From Sporobolomyces roseus (lineage: Eukaryota; Basidiomycota; Microbotryomycetes; Sporidiobolales; Sporidiobolaceae), in NCBI GenBank assembly GCA_016617785.1, contig JADILM010000001.1, forward strand, positions 1,426,001 through 1,490,000: 64,000 bases of DNA. Direction: 5' to 3'. The notes beneath the pieces were generated by a model, which was given only the letters and a program-made list of their open reading frames with translations, was not told where the DNA came from and searched no databases. A program made the position numbers and the translations under genes. Below are positions 23,192 to 34,473 of the stretch, piece after piece (position 1 is the first letter of the stretch; the number at the start of each line of letters is the position of its first letter).

Positions 23192-26100
23192 ATGGACAGT
23201 GATTCGGAACAGCCCGAGAAGAAGAAACGTAGGGTGACGAAAGCATGCGATCAGTGAGTCTCTGACCTTCTGAACACTTTATGAGGGTGAAAAATGACTG
23301 TTTTTCGCAACAGGTGCCGCAAACGACGAATAAAGTGCGCTAGCTACCCCAATGCCACAATAGACTCGCCATGCGTGATATGTACAGAAGCGAGTCAAGC
23401 CTCGAGCTGTACCTATAGCAGACCAACGAGAAAGAGAGGACCTCAAGCAGGAAAATCGAAGAACATGGCTGAGAAGTGTGAAGCTTTCGAACGACTCCTC
23501 GTCAGTTTCCCTCGTTCCTTTGGATACCTGCCATATGATTGACCAACACTCTGTGCTAACAGGGTCACCTACTCGTCACTGTGCCGGCTATTGGCGCTCA
23601 CATCGAAGTCTTCTTCCGACACGCAGCTAATTCAGCTGATTCTCCCGACTCGGCATCCCCTTCTTCGAGCTCTTCTGCTCAAGCGACAAGTGCGGAACAG
23701 CAAATCGAGGCCTATAGAGCCTCATCGATCGCTTCACAACTAGAGAATGTCGCCCCTTCTCCCGCTCCACCTCCCAGTTCTTCCACCGCCAAAGCTTCCA
23801 ATTCCAGCTCTAAGAAGAAGGCAGCGAAGAAAGAAGAGGCAGATTCACCTGCTCCCTCCTCGAACACGTCTCTACCGACTCCTTCGCCCAATGTCGGGTA
23901 CCGCCCTCCTCCTCCTCCTCCTCCTCCTCAGCCTCAGCCTCATCCTTGGGTCCAACACTCCTTCCCGACTCCTCGAGCCCCTTCGACGTCGTATCCGCTT
24001 CCAACGTCTTACCCCTTCGCTTCGACTTCTGGCTCCTCTCCTTTCGACGTCCCTTCGACTGCTCTTCATGCACTCGCTCACGCAGCTGTTCCAGACCAAG
24101 AACAAGCGATGGAGGGTGTTGTCAACAATCCTCCTGCTGCACCTTTCACCGGTGGTGTCGACAGAACGAATCGACTCGACATTCCTTTACTACCGAGCGA
24201 ATCGATTCGAAACCAACTTCTCGACCTTTACTTCAACCAAGTAGTCCAGCCGTACTTCCCTATGCTCGTGCGTCTTTCTCTACTACACTCTCATCACACT
24301 CGCTCATCTTTCGCAACCCGTATAGGACAAAACGCTCTTCCTTCGTTGGTCCGCTCACCTTCCCGCCGTTCCAACTCGAACAACCACTTCTCTGCCTTCC
24401 TCCCGCCTCATTCCTCCTTCACTCTATCTCGCCGTCTTCGCTCTCGCGTCTTCTTACCTCCCACCTTCGGTCGCGGTGTCGACACACGCTCCAGAAGTTT
24501 GGGCGAATGCAGCGAGAGCTCATCTTTGGACCGAAATCGAGAAAGCGCCGAATCTCGAAACGATTCAAGCCGTCGTCGTTGGAGTTATTGTAGATTGGGG
24601 AGCGGGAGAACTGAACAGAGCTTGGGTTTTGAGCAGTAAGGTAACCTCTTTAACCTTTTCTCGACCGCTATTCACCCTTGTTTGATTCCGCAGGTATGGG
24701 AATAGCTCTCTCAATCAATCTAGGCCTTCATCTAGGTCCTCGCACTCAACCAGATCCCAACTCGCTCAAACTGAAAACTTTCCATTCCGCTCTCATCGTT
24801 CACACTCTCCTCTCCCTCCGACTCTCCCGAGCACCCCTCATCGTCCTCGAAGACTACAACGTCGCGATCCCACCCGTTGACGGAAACGAAGACTTCGAGC
24901 TTTGGCGAAGTGACAAGACCCCGATCGAACTTCGAGAGGATTGGAGTAGTGCGAAGGGCAAATCGGCGATATCAATCGATTCTCCCTTGCCCGGTAACGC
25001 ACCGACACGGACGCCACAAGCTGTCAGATCCGCTTCCCTGTCAACTTTCGCAAGGATGGCTTCGCTCTGTGCGATTGGAATTGAGATAGTCAGATGGGAT
25101 GTTTGCCCGAGGAGAGGCTACGGGAACGGTCTCGCAAGCGGTGAACAGGAACGAATTGAGCTGGTCGAGAAACTCAAGGTTTGGACAGATGGATTGGAGA
25201 ACGGACTGCTGCTCGGAGAGAAGGGAGGAGGAGTCGAAAGGTTGGAGGAAAGAGCGAGGTGGACAGTCGAGATGCACTTGATATCGTCCGCTCTCAATCT
25301 CAAGCTCAAGCCTCATGCGTAAGCCAAACTATTCTTCGCTCTCTTCGCGAACTAAGTCACTGAATCTTCTTCCTTGATAGTTCTTTCGCCTCGAATGCTT
25401 ACGATCCAGTACCTCCCGCTCTCATCATGCTTCACCACATCCTCAACCGCTACCGAGGACTGTTCACGATGTATCGTTCTCTACCTATCATCGACTTTCC
25501 TCTCCACACGCTTTCCGCGACACTCTTCCAACAGAACGATTACGCTCCTCATCAGCACGACACTCCTCTCAAAGCTTACGAAGAACTCAGTCGACTCTTC
25601 CCCGTCTCGAAGACTAGCTTTGAAGCGTTGAGAACGAAGGTAGACGGGCACAAGCGAGAGCTCGGTTTCTTGCGAGGTGAGTTAAACTGAGTATGCATTC
25701 CTGACTCTCCGTTCTGACGCCTTCGTGCTCGCAGGTGTACACCCAACCGCGACTACAGTACCTCCGCCGAGCTCGCCAACTCCAGCTGTCGCTCTTTCGG
25801 AACCTTTCCAAGCTTTCCTCTCCTATTCGAACGATCTCGGACCTTCAGCAAATCCTGCCACCGTGCTCGACTTTGGCTCGTGGGATCAGACAGACTTGTT
25901 GTTTAGTCTCGGATTGGTTGGGAACCCGAACGATTCAATGAACGGATGGGGAATGCCAGCCGAAGGAGGAGATCAACAGGACGCACTTCCTCTACCGCCA
26001 CTTATCGAAGCCGACTTTTCGACCCTCGAGGGTGGTGAAAATGTACCCTCTCTAGAGCTACGGTATCCTCCCGCGAATCTAGGAGGAGGAGAGGGAGAAG

Positions 26101-26408
26101 TGTCGATGAACAACCTGGTCGATTTCGCTTCGACTTCTTCAGCACCTTCGACTTCTACAAGTAACCCGATGCACCACTTCGACGCCTCACTCTTCCATTC
26201 TGCTCCCCACGTCAATCCAGTTCCTCATCATTTCAATCCGATGCATCCTCCCTCATATCCCTCTGCCAACTTCTTCAGTCAACCTTCACCCGGCCCGTCG
26301 ATGCTCGCTTCAACAGGAGCTACTGGAGAAAGATCGACCGACCTACTCACGAGATGGCTGGATCGAGGAGCGGTTTCGTTCGAAGGATTAGGTGAAGGAG
26401 CGAATTGA
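23192..26408 (+). CDS. Zn2Cys6 fungal transcription factor
   Basis: A nuclear zinc-cluster regulator. The start at 23192 (MDSDSEQPEKKKRRV) is the first ATG; the intron after ACDQ interrupts the zinc cluster. The binuclear motif is ACDQCRKRRIKC, a longer than usual loop, then SPCVICTEA and SCTYSRPTRKRGP, so six Cys are present. A Ser/Pro/Ala linker with nine prolines in a row follows (codons near 23905-23930). The middle homology region is recognisable: LLDLYFNQVVQPYFPML, LAVFALASSYLPPS, then AWVLSSMGIALSINLGLHLG and LRLSRAPLIVLEDYNVAIPP, and LHHILNRYRGLFTMYRSLP. The acidic Ser/Pro-rich tail could activate transcription. It does not resemble QUTA in deriving from AROM domains as far as I can read. 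Its divergent pairing with the QUTR-like gene suggests, but does not prove, a repressor-activator pair. Confidence 0.88.
23905..23930 (+). repeat. CCT trinucleotide run encoding polyproline
   Basis: About eight CCT codons in a row lie inside the zinc-cluster gene and give a polyproline stretch followed by alternating Pro/Gln and Pro/His codons. It is an in-frame coding microsatellite and may vary in length between strains. Confidence 0.75.
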
Positions 26409-26580
26409 CGGAGAGGTGACAGGTTGTTTCTCGCTCGGCGAAAAGTTGTGATTATGTACTCGGGATATGTTGCTCTCCGGAGTCCTCTTGCAACTATATC
26501 TGTTCAGTAGCACTGCTGCTCGCAATCACATTTTAAGGGATCTCAACTTTCAGCCTCTGCTACTGAACTACGAGTCTATC

Positions 26581-28720
26581 TCATGCTGGACCCATCACCT
26601 TTCGATTCGCAGCGTTACTTCGCATCTTGAGGGCTCCGAGCACGATGCCGCCGAAAGAGCTTGCTAGCGACATCACTCCGACTGATGATTCGAAAATTTC
26701 AGCTATAATCGAGAATCGAAAGCTCGAAAAGAGAGCTCACCGAAGATGATCATATCTCGGAAGCCGTATCTTCCCCAGGTCCCCGATTGTGAATGAGCAT
26801 CCTTCTCGCTGTACAGACCCTCTGAGAGATAAGGTGCGAGGATCGAAGCAACACCTCGTATCATCCCCCAGGAACATAGCAATGTCGACGAAGTAAACTG
26901 ATCCCTGCCTGCTATCTCACGGCTGGCTGCTCCCCAGTATGACGATATCGGAGTGGTAGCGCCTGCGAAGCAAAAATTCGGTTTCAGTTTTCGCAATTGC
27001 ATCGTGATTTGTGACCGAGAACCGACTTACCAAAGATGGCCGCAAATGCGAAGACCTTCGCTAGAGTTGTACCAGTACCCCATGCGCCCAGAGCTACTGC
27101 TCCTCCCGTGACGCCGAGGAATGTACTGAGACGTAACAAAGTGAACAGTCAGATTTTCGAAATCGACTCTTCGGAGCGAATCGACTCACGCGGTTCCCGA
27201 CAAAGACTTGTCGCTAGCATAACCGATTGCGATGGAGGCGAGGAAGGATACAAGATTGAAGATAGCGACGACTAGGTTGGGCGTGAACGAATCTGTCGAG
27301 GAAAGCATGTCTGCATCTCGAAAATTCAGGTCAGTACATTCTCTATCAACTCGAAGATCTCAGCGGTCGAAGGTACTCGAGGTATACAGAGGTAGGTAAA
27401 GGGCGACAGGGAAATAGGCGAGCGACGCGACAAGAGTGGTGATCGAGACGGTCCAGTTTACCGGATGATTGAAAGCCTTGAGGTCGACGAGGAAAAACTT
27501 GGGACGCGATTGACCTTTTGCTGGCTTTGTTGGCGGAACTCGAGGTCGAATGAAGTAGACAGCGGTAAAGAATACGACGGCGCAGATGATTGACCAAATA
27601 CGAACAGTCCAGGCGAAACCGTAGCGGTCGAGCAGTGCGCCGAGTAGGAAGGGGAAGACGAAACCTCCGAATCCGGTACCCTATGGTAAGGTTAGAGACG
27701 TGAGTACCTGTCAAGGATTTTGATCAACGAGAGAAGACGCACTGCGAAGATGATTCCCGATGCAACTCCCCTTTTTGCGTAAAACCAATCTGTGACCCAG
27801 AGTAAACATGGCGCGTAGAGTATCGATCCAGCAAAACCAGCAAGTAGACCCTGGAGTACGATGAGATGCCAAACCTGGAGCAGAAACATCGAGTGTCAGC
27901 ACATGTCGCGAGAGAAAGGCCCAAAGAAACCCTTGACTCACTTCAGTCGCGAAGCTCGATAGCAGCAATGACCCTGAATAGACGCCCGCAGCTATGTAGA
28001 GCGCGATCTTTGCATAGTCGGGATAGCGGCGGAAAGCGTTGTTCACAAAGTAGGTGAGGAAATACATCAAACCTGTCGACAAAAGGAAGAAGTCGTCAGA
28101 ACGCAGTAGTCGACGACGATGCAAGCATTTCAAGGAGAGTAGGAGACAGCAGCAGCTAGAGTACAGTGGGAGAAGAAGAGAGGAATGCAGCTCACCTAAT
28201 TGTACGGTTCCGATACTCGACAATGCTGAAAGGGAAGCTTTCGACCACGGCTCGTGATACTCCAAATGTACGAGAACCACTGAGAAGCATATCCCGTATC
28301 CCCAGCTACGACGGCGTTGTCCGTTCAAGGTTCAGCGACGGAACTGAGCGAAAAAGAAAGAACTCGGAATCCTACATGAAGGTTCTGCACGAACAAGCGC
28401 CGCAGTCAGTACGAGCTCTTGACGAAAGAGTGGACGATGATGACTCACTCGAGAACGGTAGCCGCTACGACATAAGTCCAAGCCCCGCGACCTCTGTCAA
28501 CTAAAGCCAGCGACGATGCTTGTTCTTCACCTCTTGAGAAGCTGAGACGTTGCAGTCGGGTACTTTGATCTTCTCTGTTTCCATCTGTGCCGTCGACAAT
28601 TGCCGGTGATGCGACTGAACCGGTTCCACCTTTTGAATCTGGTCGAATCGAGGAAGTGGAGGAGGGCGTGGGCACGTCTCCAGGTAGCTCAGATAGCTCT
28701 ATAGAGCTTCTGGAAGTCAT
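26581..28720 (-). CDS. MFS transporter, monocarboxylate-porter-like (paralogue 1)
   Basis: A 12-helix major facilitator of the fungal monocarboxylate-porter type, at the plasma or an internal membrane. It starts MTSRSSIELSELPGD with a hydrophilic, phosphorylatable N-terminus, then RGRGAWTYVVAATVLE, the family's first helix. Later segments: WGYGICFSVVLVHLEYHEPW, NNAFRRYPDYAKIALYIAAG, LIVLQGLLAGFAGSILY, then ASGIIFA and FPFLLGALLDRYGFAW. The protein ends GALKMRSNAANRKVMGPA with TGA at 26581-26583. It is in tandem, same strand, 250 bases from paralogue 2, and convergent with the zinc-cluster gene. Substrate cannot be read from sequence; an organic acid is the family expectation, and quinate or another aromatic acid is only a guess from the neighbourhood. 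Confidence 0.83.
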
Positions 28721-28970
28721 CTGAAGCGGTGGATATCGCGAAGCGAGAAGTACTCGAGGTGGATAAGGCGAAAGAAGATCAAGTCGATCATTTCCTTGGA
28801 GGACTCTCAATTTGTTATGAAGCATTTGTGATCAAGCCAGGGGCGACTGAGCAGATGGCTTTCGGCGACGAAGCGATGAGAAGTACGCTTCGAGCTCACG
28901 CAGCGGAAGAGTCGAAAGTTTTCGCAACTTTATCGATTCTTGGTTCCAATTCTACACAAAGTAACAAAGA

Positions 28971-31273
28971 TTAAGCTCCACTTGATCCCATCTGCTTCTC
29001 TTTTGCCAACCTAGCTCGGAAATATGCGAGAACAGCTCCTCCAAATGATGAGAGAAAGGACATAACGCCGACTGATTCAACGATCGAAGCGAGAGAGTGA
29101 GTGATTCTGTCAAGCGACTGACTTCAAGCAGAAGACGTACCGAAAACGATGATGTTGTGGAAGCCAAATCGTCCCCATGCTTGTCTAGTAGGGAGAAATT
29201 CGAGAGTCAGTTCTGATCTTGCGTCGGGCGAAGGGGAAACTCACTCTTTCGAATGTGCTGCGGTCTCGTCGTACAGGCTCGTCGAGATGTAAGGACCGAC
29301 GATCGAAGCTACGCCACGGACGATTCCCCAAATGCAAAAGATCGTTGTCGAAGTCTGAGGGTTTGCACCTGCGATCTTGACGGGTCAGCTTTGTAGCTCC
29401 TTGCGATCTGCAGACTCTTCGAGACAAATTCAAAGGGAAATGTGAGAGAGCTCACCAGCTACGCTAGAAGCAGCATTGCCCCAGCAACTGCAGATCTGGG
29501 AGCTTGCTCCATAGAGAACCGCGAACCCATAGACCTTTGCGAGAGTATCCGCTTCACCCCATGCTGAAAGTGCGACTACACCTCCCGCAACTCCGATGAA
29601 CGCTACCGTTGAAGGAAGAGATCGATCTGCTCCCCAACCCGTCAATACTGACCCTAGCATCGCAGCTGCATTGAAGATTCCGACGACAAGATTGACCGTG
29701 AAGGAATCGTCTGCTGGGAGGAGAGCAGCGGCGTAACTTGCGAGATAGAGCGAGACAGGGAAGTAGGCCATAGATGAGATGAAGGTGGTGATTGACTGTA
29801 AAGGCGTCAAACAATCGAAAGTCAAGGTCAGAAAAGTCGATCTCGGATGGCAAAGGATGGCCGAGCTCACCATGGTCCAGACGATAGGATGATTAATAGT
29901 CTTGTAGTCGACTGCGGTCCATTTCGGTCTTGGTCCGACAGGTTTGCGAAGAGGAACTCGAGGTTGAATGAATCTGATAGAGACGAGGAAGACAAAGCCC
30001 GTGATGAACGACCAAACACGACACATCCAACCGAAGCCTATTGCGAAAAGAGCGGAGGTGTCAGTCCGTGATGAAGCGCAGAAGAAGAAGAAATCTGTGC
30101 TCACCGTAATCGTCGAGCAATTTTCCAATCAAGAATGGGAAAGCGAATCCCCCCATACCAGTGCCTGTTTAATAGCAACAGTAGCAGAGTAAGCTCACCG
30201 TAGAGGAGCGAGTTGAGGTGGTAACTGACCGGCAAACACGATTCCGCTCGCCAGAGACCGTTTTGTGTGAAACCAACCATTCAACCATAAGAGGACTGGT
30301 GTATAGAGTACCGCTCCCGCCGCTCCCGCCAGTACACCCTGCAGAATGACAAGATGCCACACCTGGTGCAGGTAACGTTATTGGTTAGCGTATGTGGCAC
30401 GAATGGGAAAGGAAAGAGCTCAGTAACTGACTTGAGTAGCCCAACTGGAGACAAGCATTGATCCCGAGTAGACGACTGCGCTGATGTACAGTGAGAGCTT
30501 GACCTTCTCCGGATACCTTCGGAAGAGATTGGTGACGAAGAGGGGAAGCATGAATTCGAGAGCGAGTTGAATCTGTTGAGAGGATAGCATCAGTAGCGGA
30601 CCCTGACGGGTGTGCTCTATGGAAGCTCACAGTAGCAACGGAGGAAAGGGCTGCGAGCGAGTTTTGAGACCAAGGTTCATTTCGCTGGAAGTAGACGAGA
30701 ATCGTTCTGCGAAAACGACAACGTCAGCATCGAGGGACTGAGTGGACCAGCGGCTAAATACGAAACGCACGCGAACGCGTAAGAGTAGCCCCAGATGAAG
30801 CATCTGTAATTTGGTGTTGGATGGTGTCGGTAGCATGGTAAAGGCGAACGAGGGAAGGGGGAGGAAGAAGGAAAGCAAAAAAGAGTCAATTTCGAATGTA
30901 CAGGGTGAGGACTGCCGAATTCCCAGCCCGGCTTGGGCTCAGTCATATATACGTACTCAAGAATGAAGGCTCCCACCACGAATAACCAAGCTCCCTTGCC
31001 CTTATCGACGGGAGGGAGCTCTTGATATCCATCGTTCGTTTCTGGCTCCGTCATGCTCAATCGTCGCAACCTTGTCCCTTGATCTTCTCGTACTTCAAGC
31101 TGAGGTGTTTTTAGCGTCTTGTGAAGGGTCGGAGTCCAGGCGGCAGAGGCGAGGGACTCGTAAGAGGGCTTTCTAGAAAGCGAAGGACTTGAAGTTGCGG
31201 ATGCGTCTCTGACAGCCGCCGGCGGTACCGAAGCGAGCTCGATCGAATCCAAGAAGACTGCTCGAGAGTCCAT
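28971..31273 (-). CDS. MFS transporter, monocarboxylate-porter-like (paralogue 2)
   Basis: Close paralogue of the neighbour at 26581-28720. The chosen start is MDSRAVFLDSIELASVP at 31273 because the paralogues also begin with a short hydrophilic IEL-type segment; an upstream ATG at 31333 would add 20 residues. Seen: DKGKGAWLFVVGAFILE, QRNEPWSQNSLAALSS, VILQGVLAGAAGAVLYTP, LWLNGWFHTKRSLASGIVFA, GFAFPFLIGKLLDDYGFGW, then the large loop and MSITTFISSMAYFPVSLYLA, VNLVVGIFNAAAMLGSVLTG, and ICSCWGNAASSVAG. The C-terminus is EKQMGSSGA with TAA at 28971-28973. Twelve helices in two halves of six are evident. It is divergent from gamma-tubulin across 276 bases. Confidence 0.85.
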
Positions 31274-31549
31274 GATAGTCGGTTTGATGGAAAGTGAAGT
31301 GAAAGGAGGAGGAAGAGCGGCAAAAGCGGCCAAAAGTAAAAAGTTGGATTTCTGGTGGGGGTTGACTCTTCACTCTCCTTGACTCGTAAACAGATAGTAC
31401 TACGACCAGCACGACTTTTCAGAACAACTCAAGCGAAACACTCGCGTTGAGGAAGCAGATTCTTCAAGTTGCTCAGTTCGCTCATCGCGATTCACCTTCA
31501 GACCATTCACTCTACACGCTAAGTTAATCGCGTCATAGGGCTATAGAGA

Positions 31550-33784
31550 TGCCTAGGGAGCTCTGTAAGTGTACTCAATGCTCTCGCTTCGCTTGATGCA
31601 AACTGACACTTCTCGAATCTTTGATCAGTGACCGTTTCAGCGGGACAAGCAGGGAATCAGAGTGAGCCCAATTCCGCTCAAAGTATCAAGACTAACAACT
31701 AACACGGTACAACGTAGTCGGTAGTGAATTCTGGGCTCAATTGTGCGCTGAACATGGAATCTCTCACGATGGAATGTTGGAGGATTACGCACTCGCTCCC
31801 GACGCACCGCATGATCGCAAGGACGTCTTCTTCTATCAAGCAGATGACGAAAGATATATCCCACGTGCAGTCATGATCGATCTCGAACCTAGGGTGAGCA
31901 ACTCTCCTCTTCTTTCAGCAATTCTGAGTCGTAAACCTGACTTTGACCGCGCAGGTCCTGAACAACATTCGGAATAGTCCTTACAAGAATTTGTACAATC
32001 CCGAGAACTTTTACAGCTCACCTGATGGAGGAGGTGCGGGAAACAACGTACGAAACGACTCACTCTTTTCGATTCTTGTCCTGTCGAGACTGATCACTCC
32101 GCCCATGAACAGTTCGCGAAAGGACATGCAGCGGGAGAACTAGTGTGGAACGATATTGCAGAGATGCTGGAGCGAGAAGCAGAAGGTAGTGACAGTCTTG
32201 AGGTGAACTTTTTCTCTTCAAACGAAATTCTTGCAACTTGCTCACAGCCACTTTTGCGATCTCGACTAGGGTATTATGCTAATGCATTCCATCGCTGGAG
32301 GAACCGGATCTGGACTCGGTTCCTACGTCCTCGAACGACTCTCCGACATTTTTCCAAAGAAACTCATTCAAACCTACTCTGTCTTTCCCGATGCCGGCTC
32401 AGGAGATGTCGTCGTACAACCTTACAACTCGCTATTGACGCTAAGAAGGTTGACCGAGTTTGCGGATTCAGTCGTCGTGTTGGATAACAAGGCTTTGAGC
32501 GGAATTTGTCAAGATCGATTACATGTTGGAGAACCTAGTTTCGCTCAAACGAATCAACTCGTATACTTCCCTCCCTCCTCATGAGTAATGGAGAACTGAC
32601 TGACGAGACGAGTGAACAGGTATCGACGGTGATGGCAGCTTCTACACAAACTTTGCGATATCCCGGTTACATGAACAACGATCTCGTCTCGATGGTAGCC
32701 TCTCTTATTCCCACACCGAGATGTCACTTCCTCACGACGAGTTACACGCCATTCACGAGCGACAAGGTCGAGCAGGTACGTCTCCTTTTCCCGCTTGTCT
32801 CCCTTTTCGTTGGCACTGACTCGGCTCGTTCCGTTTCTCGGTTGATTCAGGCTCGAGCAGTTCGCAAGACGACGGTACTGGATGTGATGAGACGATTACT
32901 GCAGCCCAAGAATCGATTAGTTTCGACTTCATTCTCGAGTGATGCGAAAACAGCTTGTTACATCAGCGTGATGAACATCATTCAAGGTGATGTCGATCCT
33001 ACAGACGTGAGTCACGATCCCTGGCGAGCTTTATCCTTGGAACGTTTCGCTGATTCACCGATTCTCGTATAGGTTCACAAATCGCTCGTTCGAATCCGAG
33101 AAAGATCTCTCGCTTCCTTCATTCCTTGGGGTCCAGCATCGATTCAAGTAGCTCTCACGAAACAATCGCCATATCTCGCCTACCGTAATCGAGACAAGAC
33201 AAAAGAGGAGGAGGAGGAACAGAGTGAGAAGGACAATCAATCAGCTGGGAAGGGAGGGAAGGACGCGAGGTTGGGCATGAGACCGCCTAGAGTCAGTGGG
33301 TGCATGGTTGCGAATCATACGGGAATTGCTTCGGTACGTCTTCACTTCGTTCTTCTTCCCTCAACTACAATTTTCGATTCGATTGCTGATCATGCGCTTC
33401 GAACGATCGACATAGCTCTTCATGGGACACGTCAAGCAATACGACAATATGAGGAAAGTCAAGGCGTTCCTGGCGGAATACAAGAAGGAACCAATGTTTG
33501 AGAATGGATTTGAAGAATTCGATGATGCGAGGTAAGCTTGACCCCGTTTCTCGTTACTCAAGGTTCAGAGCTGATGACCAGATTCTTGTTCCCTCGTAGG
33601 GCTGTCGCCGGAGAACTTATCGAAGAGTACAGAGCGGCAGAGAAGGCAAATTACGTTGTGAGCATTTCTTCGTTCGATGCTCGACAGTACGAAATCGCAG
33701 TCTGACCTTGTTTCGACGACGTAGGACTATGGCGCACCGAATACAGAATCTGCGACCGATACCCGACAGCGAACAAGAGCCTGA
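31550..33784 (+). CDS. TUB4: Gamma-tubulin
   Basis: The microtubule-nucleating tubulin of spindle pole bodies. The start MPRELL at 31550 leads directly to [15 protein letters not shown], the N-terminal nucleotide-binding segment. The tubulin signature [18 protein letters not shown] is present, with [37 protein letters not shown], and the gamma-type [40 protein letters not shown] and [20 protein letters not shown] follow. An unusual charged insertion with five Glu in a row and many Lys (bases about 33187-33290) separates SPYLAYRNR from the [10 protein letters not shown] strand, where animal gamma-tubulins have only a few residues. About nine short introns; the stop is TGA at 33782-33784. Confidence 0.95.
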
Positions 33785-34473
33785 TCAACCACCTCCCCTC
33801 CTTCGAATGTTTCTCCATCATTTCCTCCCCCGCTCTCCGTTTCGACCTTTCGCCTTTCACTTCCTTTTCCCTTCTTATTCGTATGCGTTCTTTTCGTTTC
33901 GGCGCTCATCGCGCGTGTACTGTTTTCTAAGGTATTCAGACGAAGCCTCGGGAGTGATCGGATGAGAGATAAGAGGTGGAAATTTTTTCATGCTCGCCTA
34001 CAGTATATTCCCTTTCTCTTCGCTATGCTCGAAGAGAACTCGCCCGAGCTGGCAGTTGCTCTCATTTTAGATCAAGTGCTCGTCTCGAGTACGAACGAAA
34101 GCCTCTGTCGAACAGCTTCGATGTCACTCCTTTTTGTCGTTGCGAAGTAGAACCAAGCCTCCTTATCAAAGGATAATGATTTTCTTTTACGAAATTGCAA
34201 TCAACGATTTTTAGCGGCCATCCCTTCTACCGCTCACTCTCTCACTCTACGACTGCAGCTCTCAGTACCCTACGACTCTCCACATCAATCTCGACCTATC
34301 GAACCCAACAGAAGTCAAGCAAGTGTCGTTGTCATCGACTTTCATCTCGATCAACAATCTTAGTCTTTCCTCGGGTAACTCCTTCGGAAATCCTCACAAC
34401 TCGTTCGGACGCCCCTCAAGACACTCTAGAGTAGTCAATAGATCTATCAAACCACTAGTACGAGTCGATCAAG
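33785..34473. promoter_or_regulatory. Ammonium transporter promoter with GATA sites
   Basis: About 690 bases between gamma-tubulin and the ammonium transporter. No gene seen. It contains GATAAG at 33968-33973, CTTATC (GATAAG on the minus strand) at 34162-34167 and GATAAT at 34172-34177. GATA-family factors (AreA/Gat1 type) switch on fungal ammonium permeases when nitrogen is limiting, so these are good candidate control sites. Confidence 0.5.
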
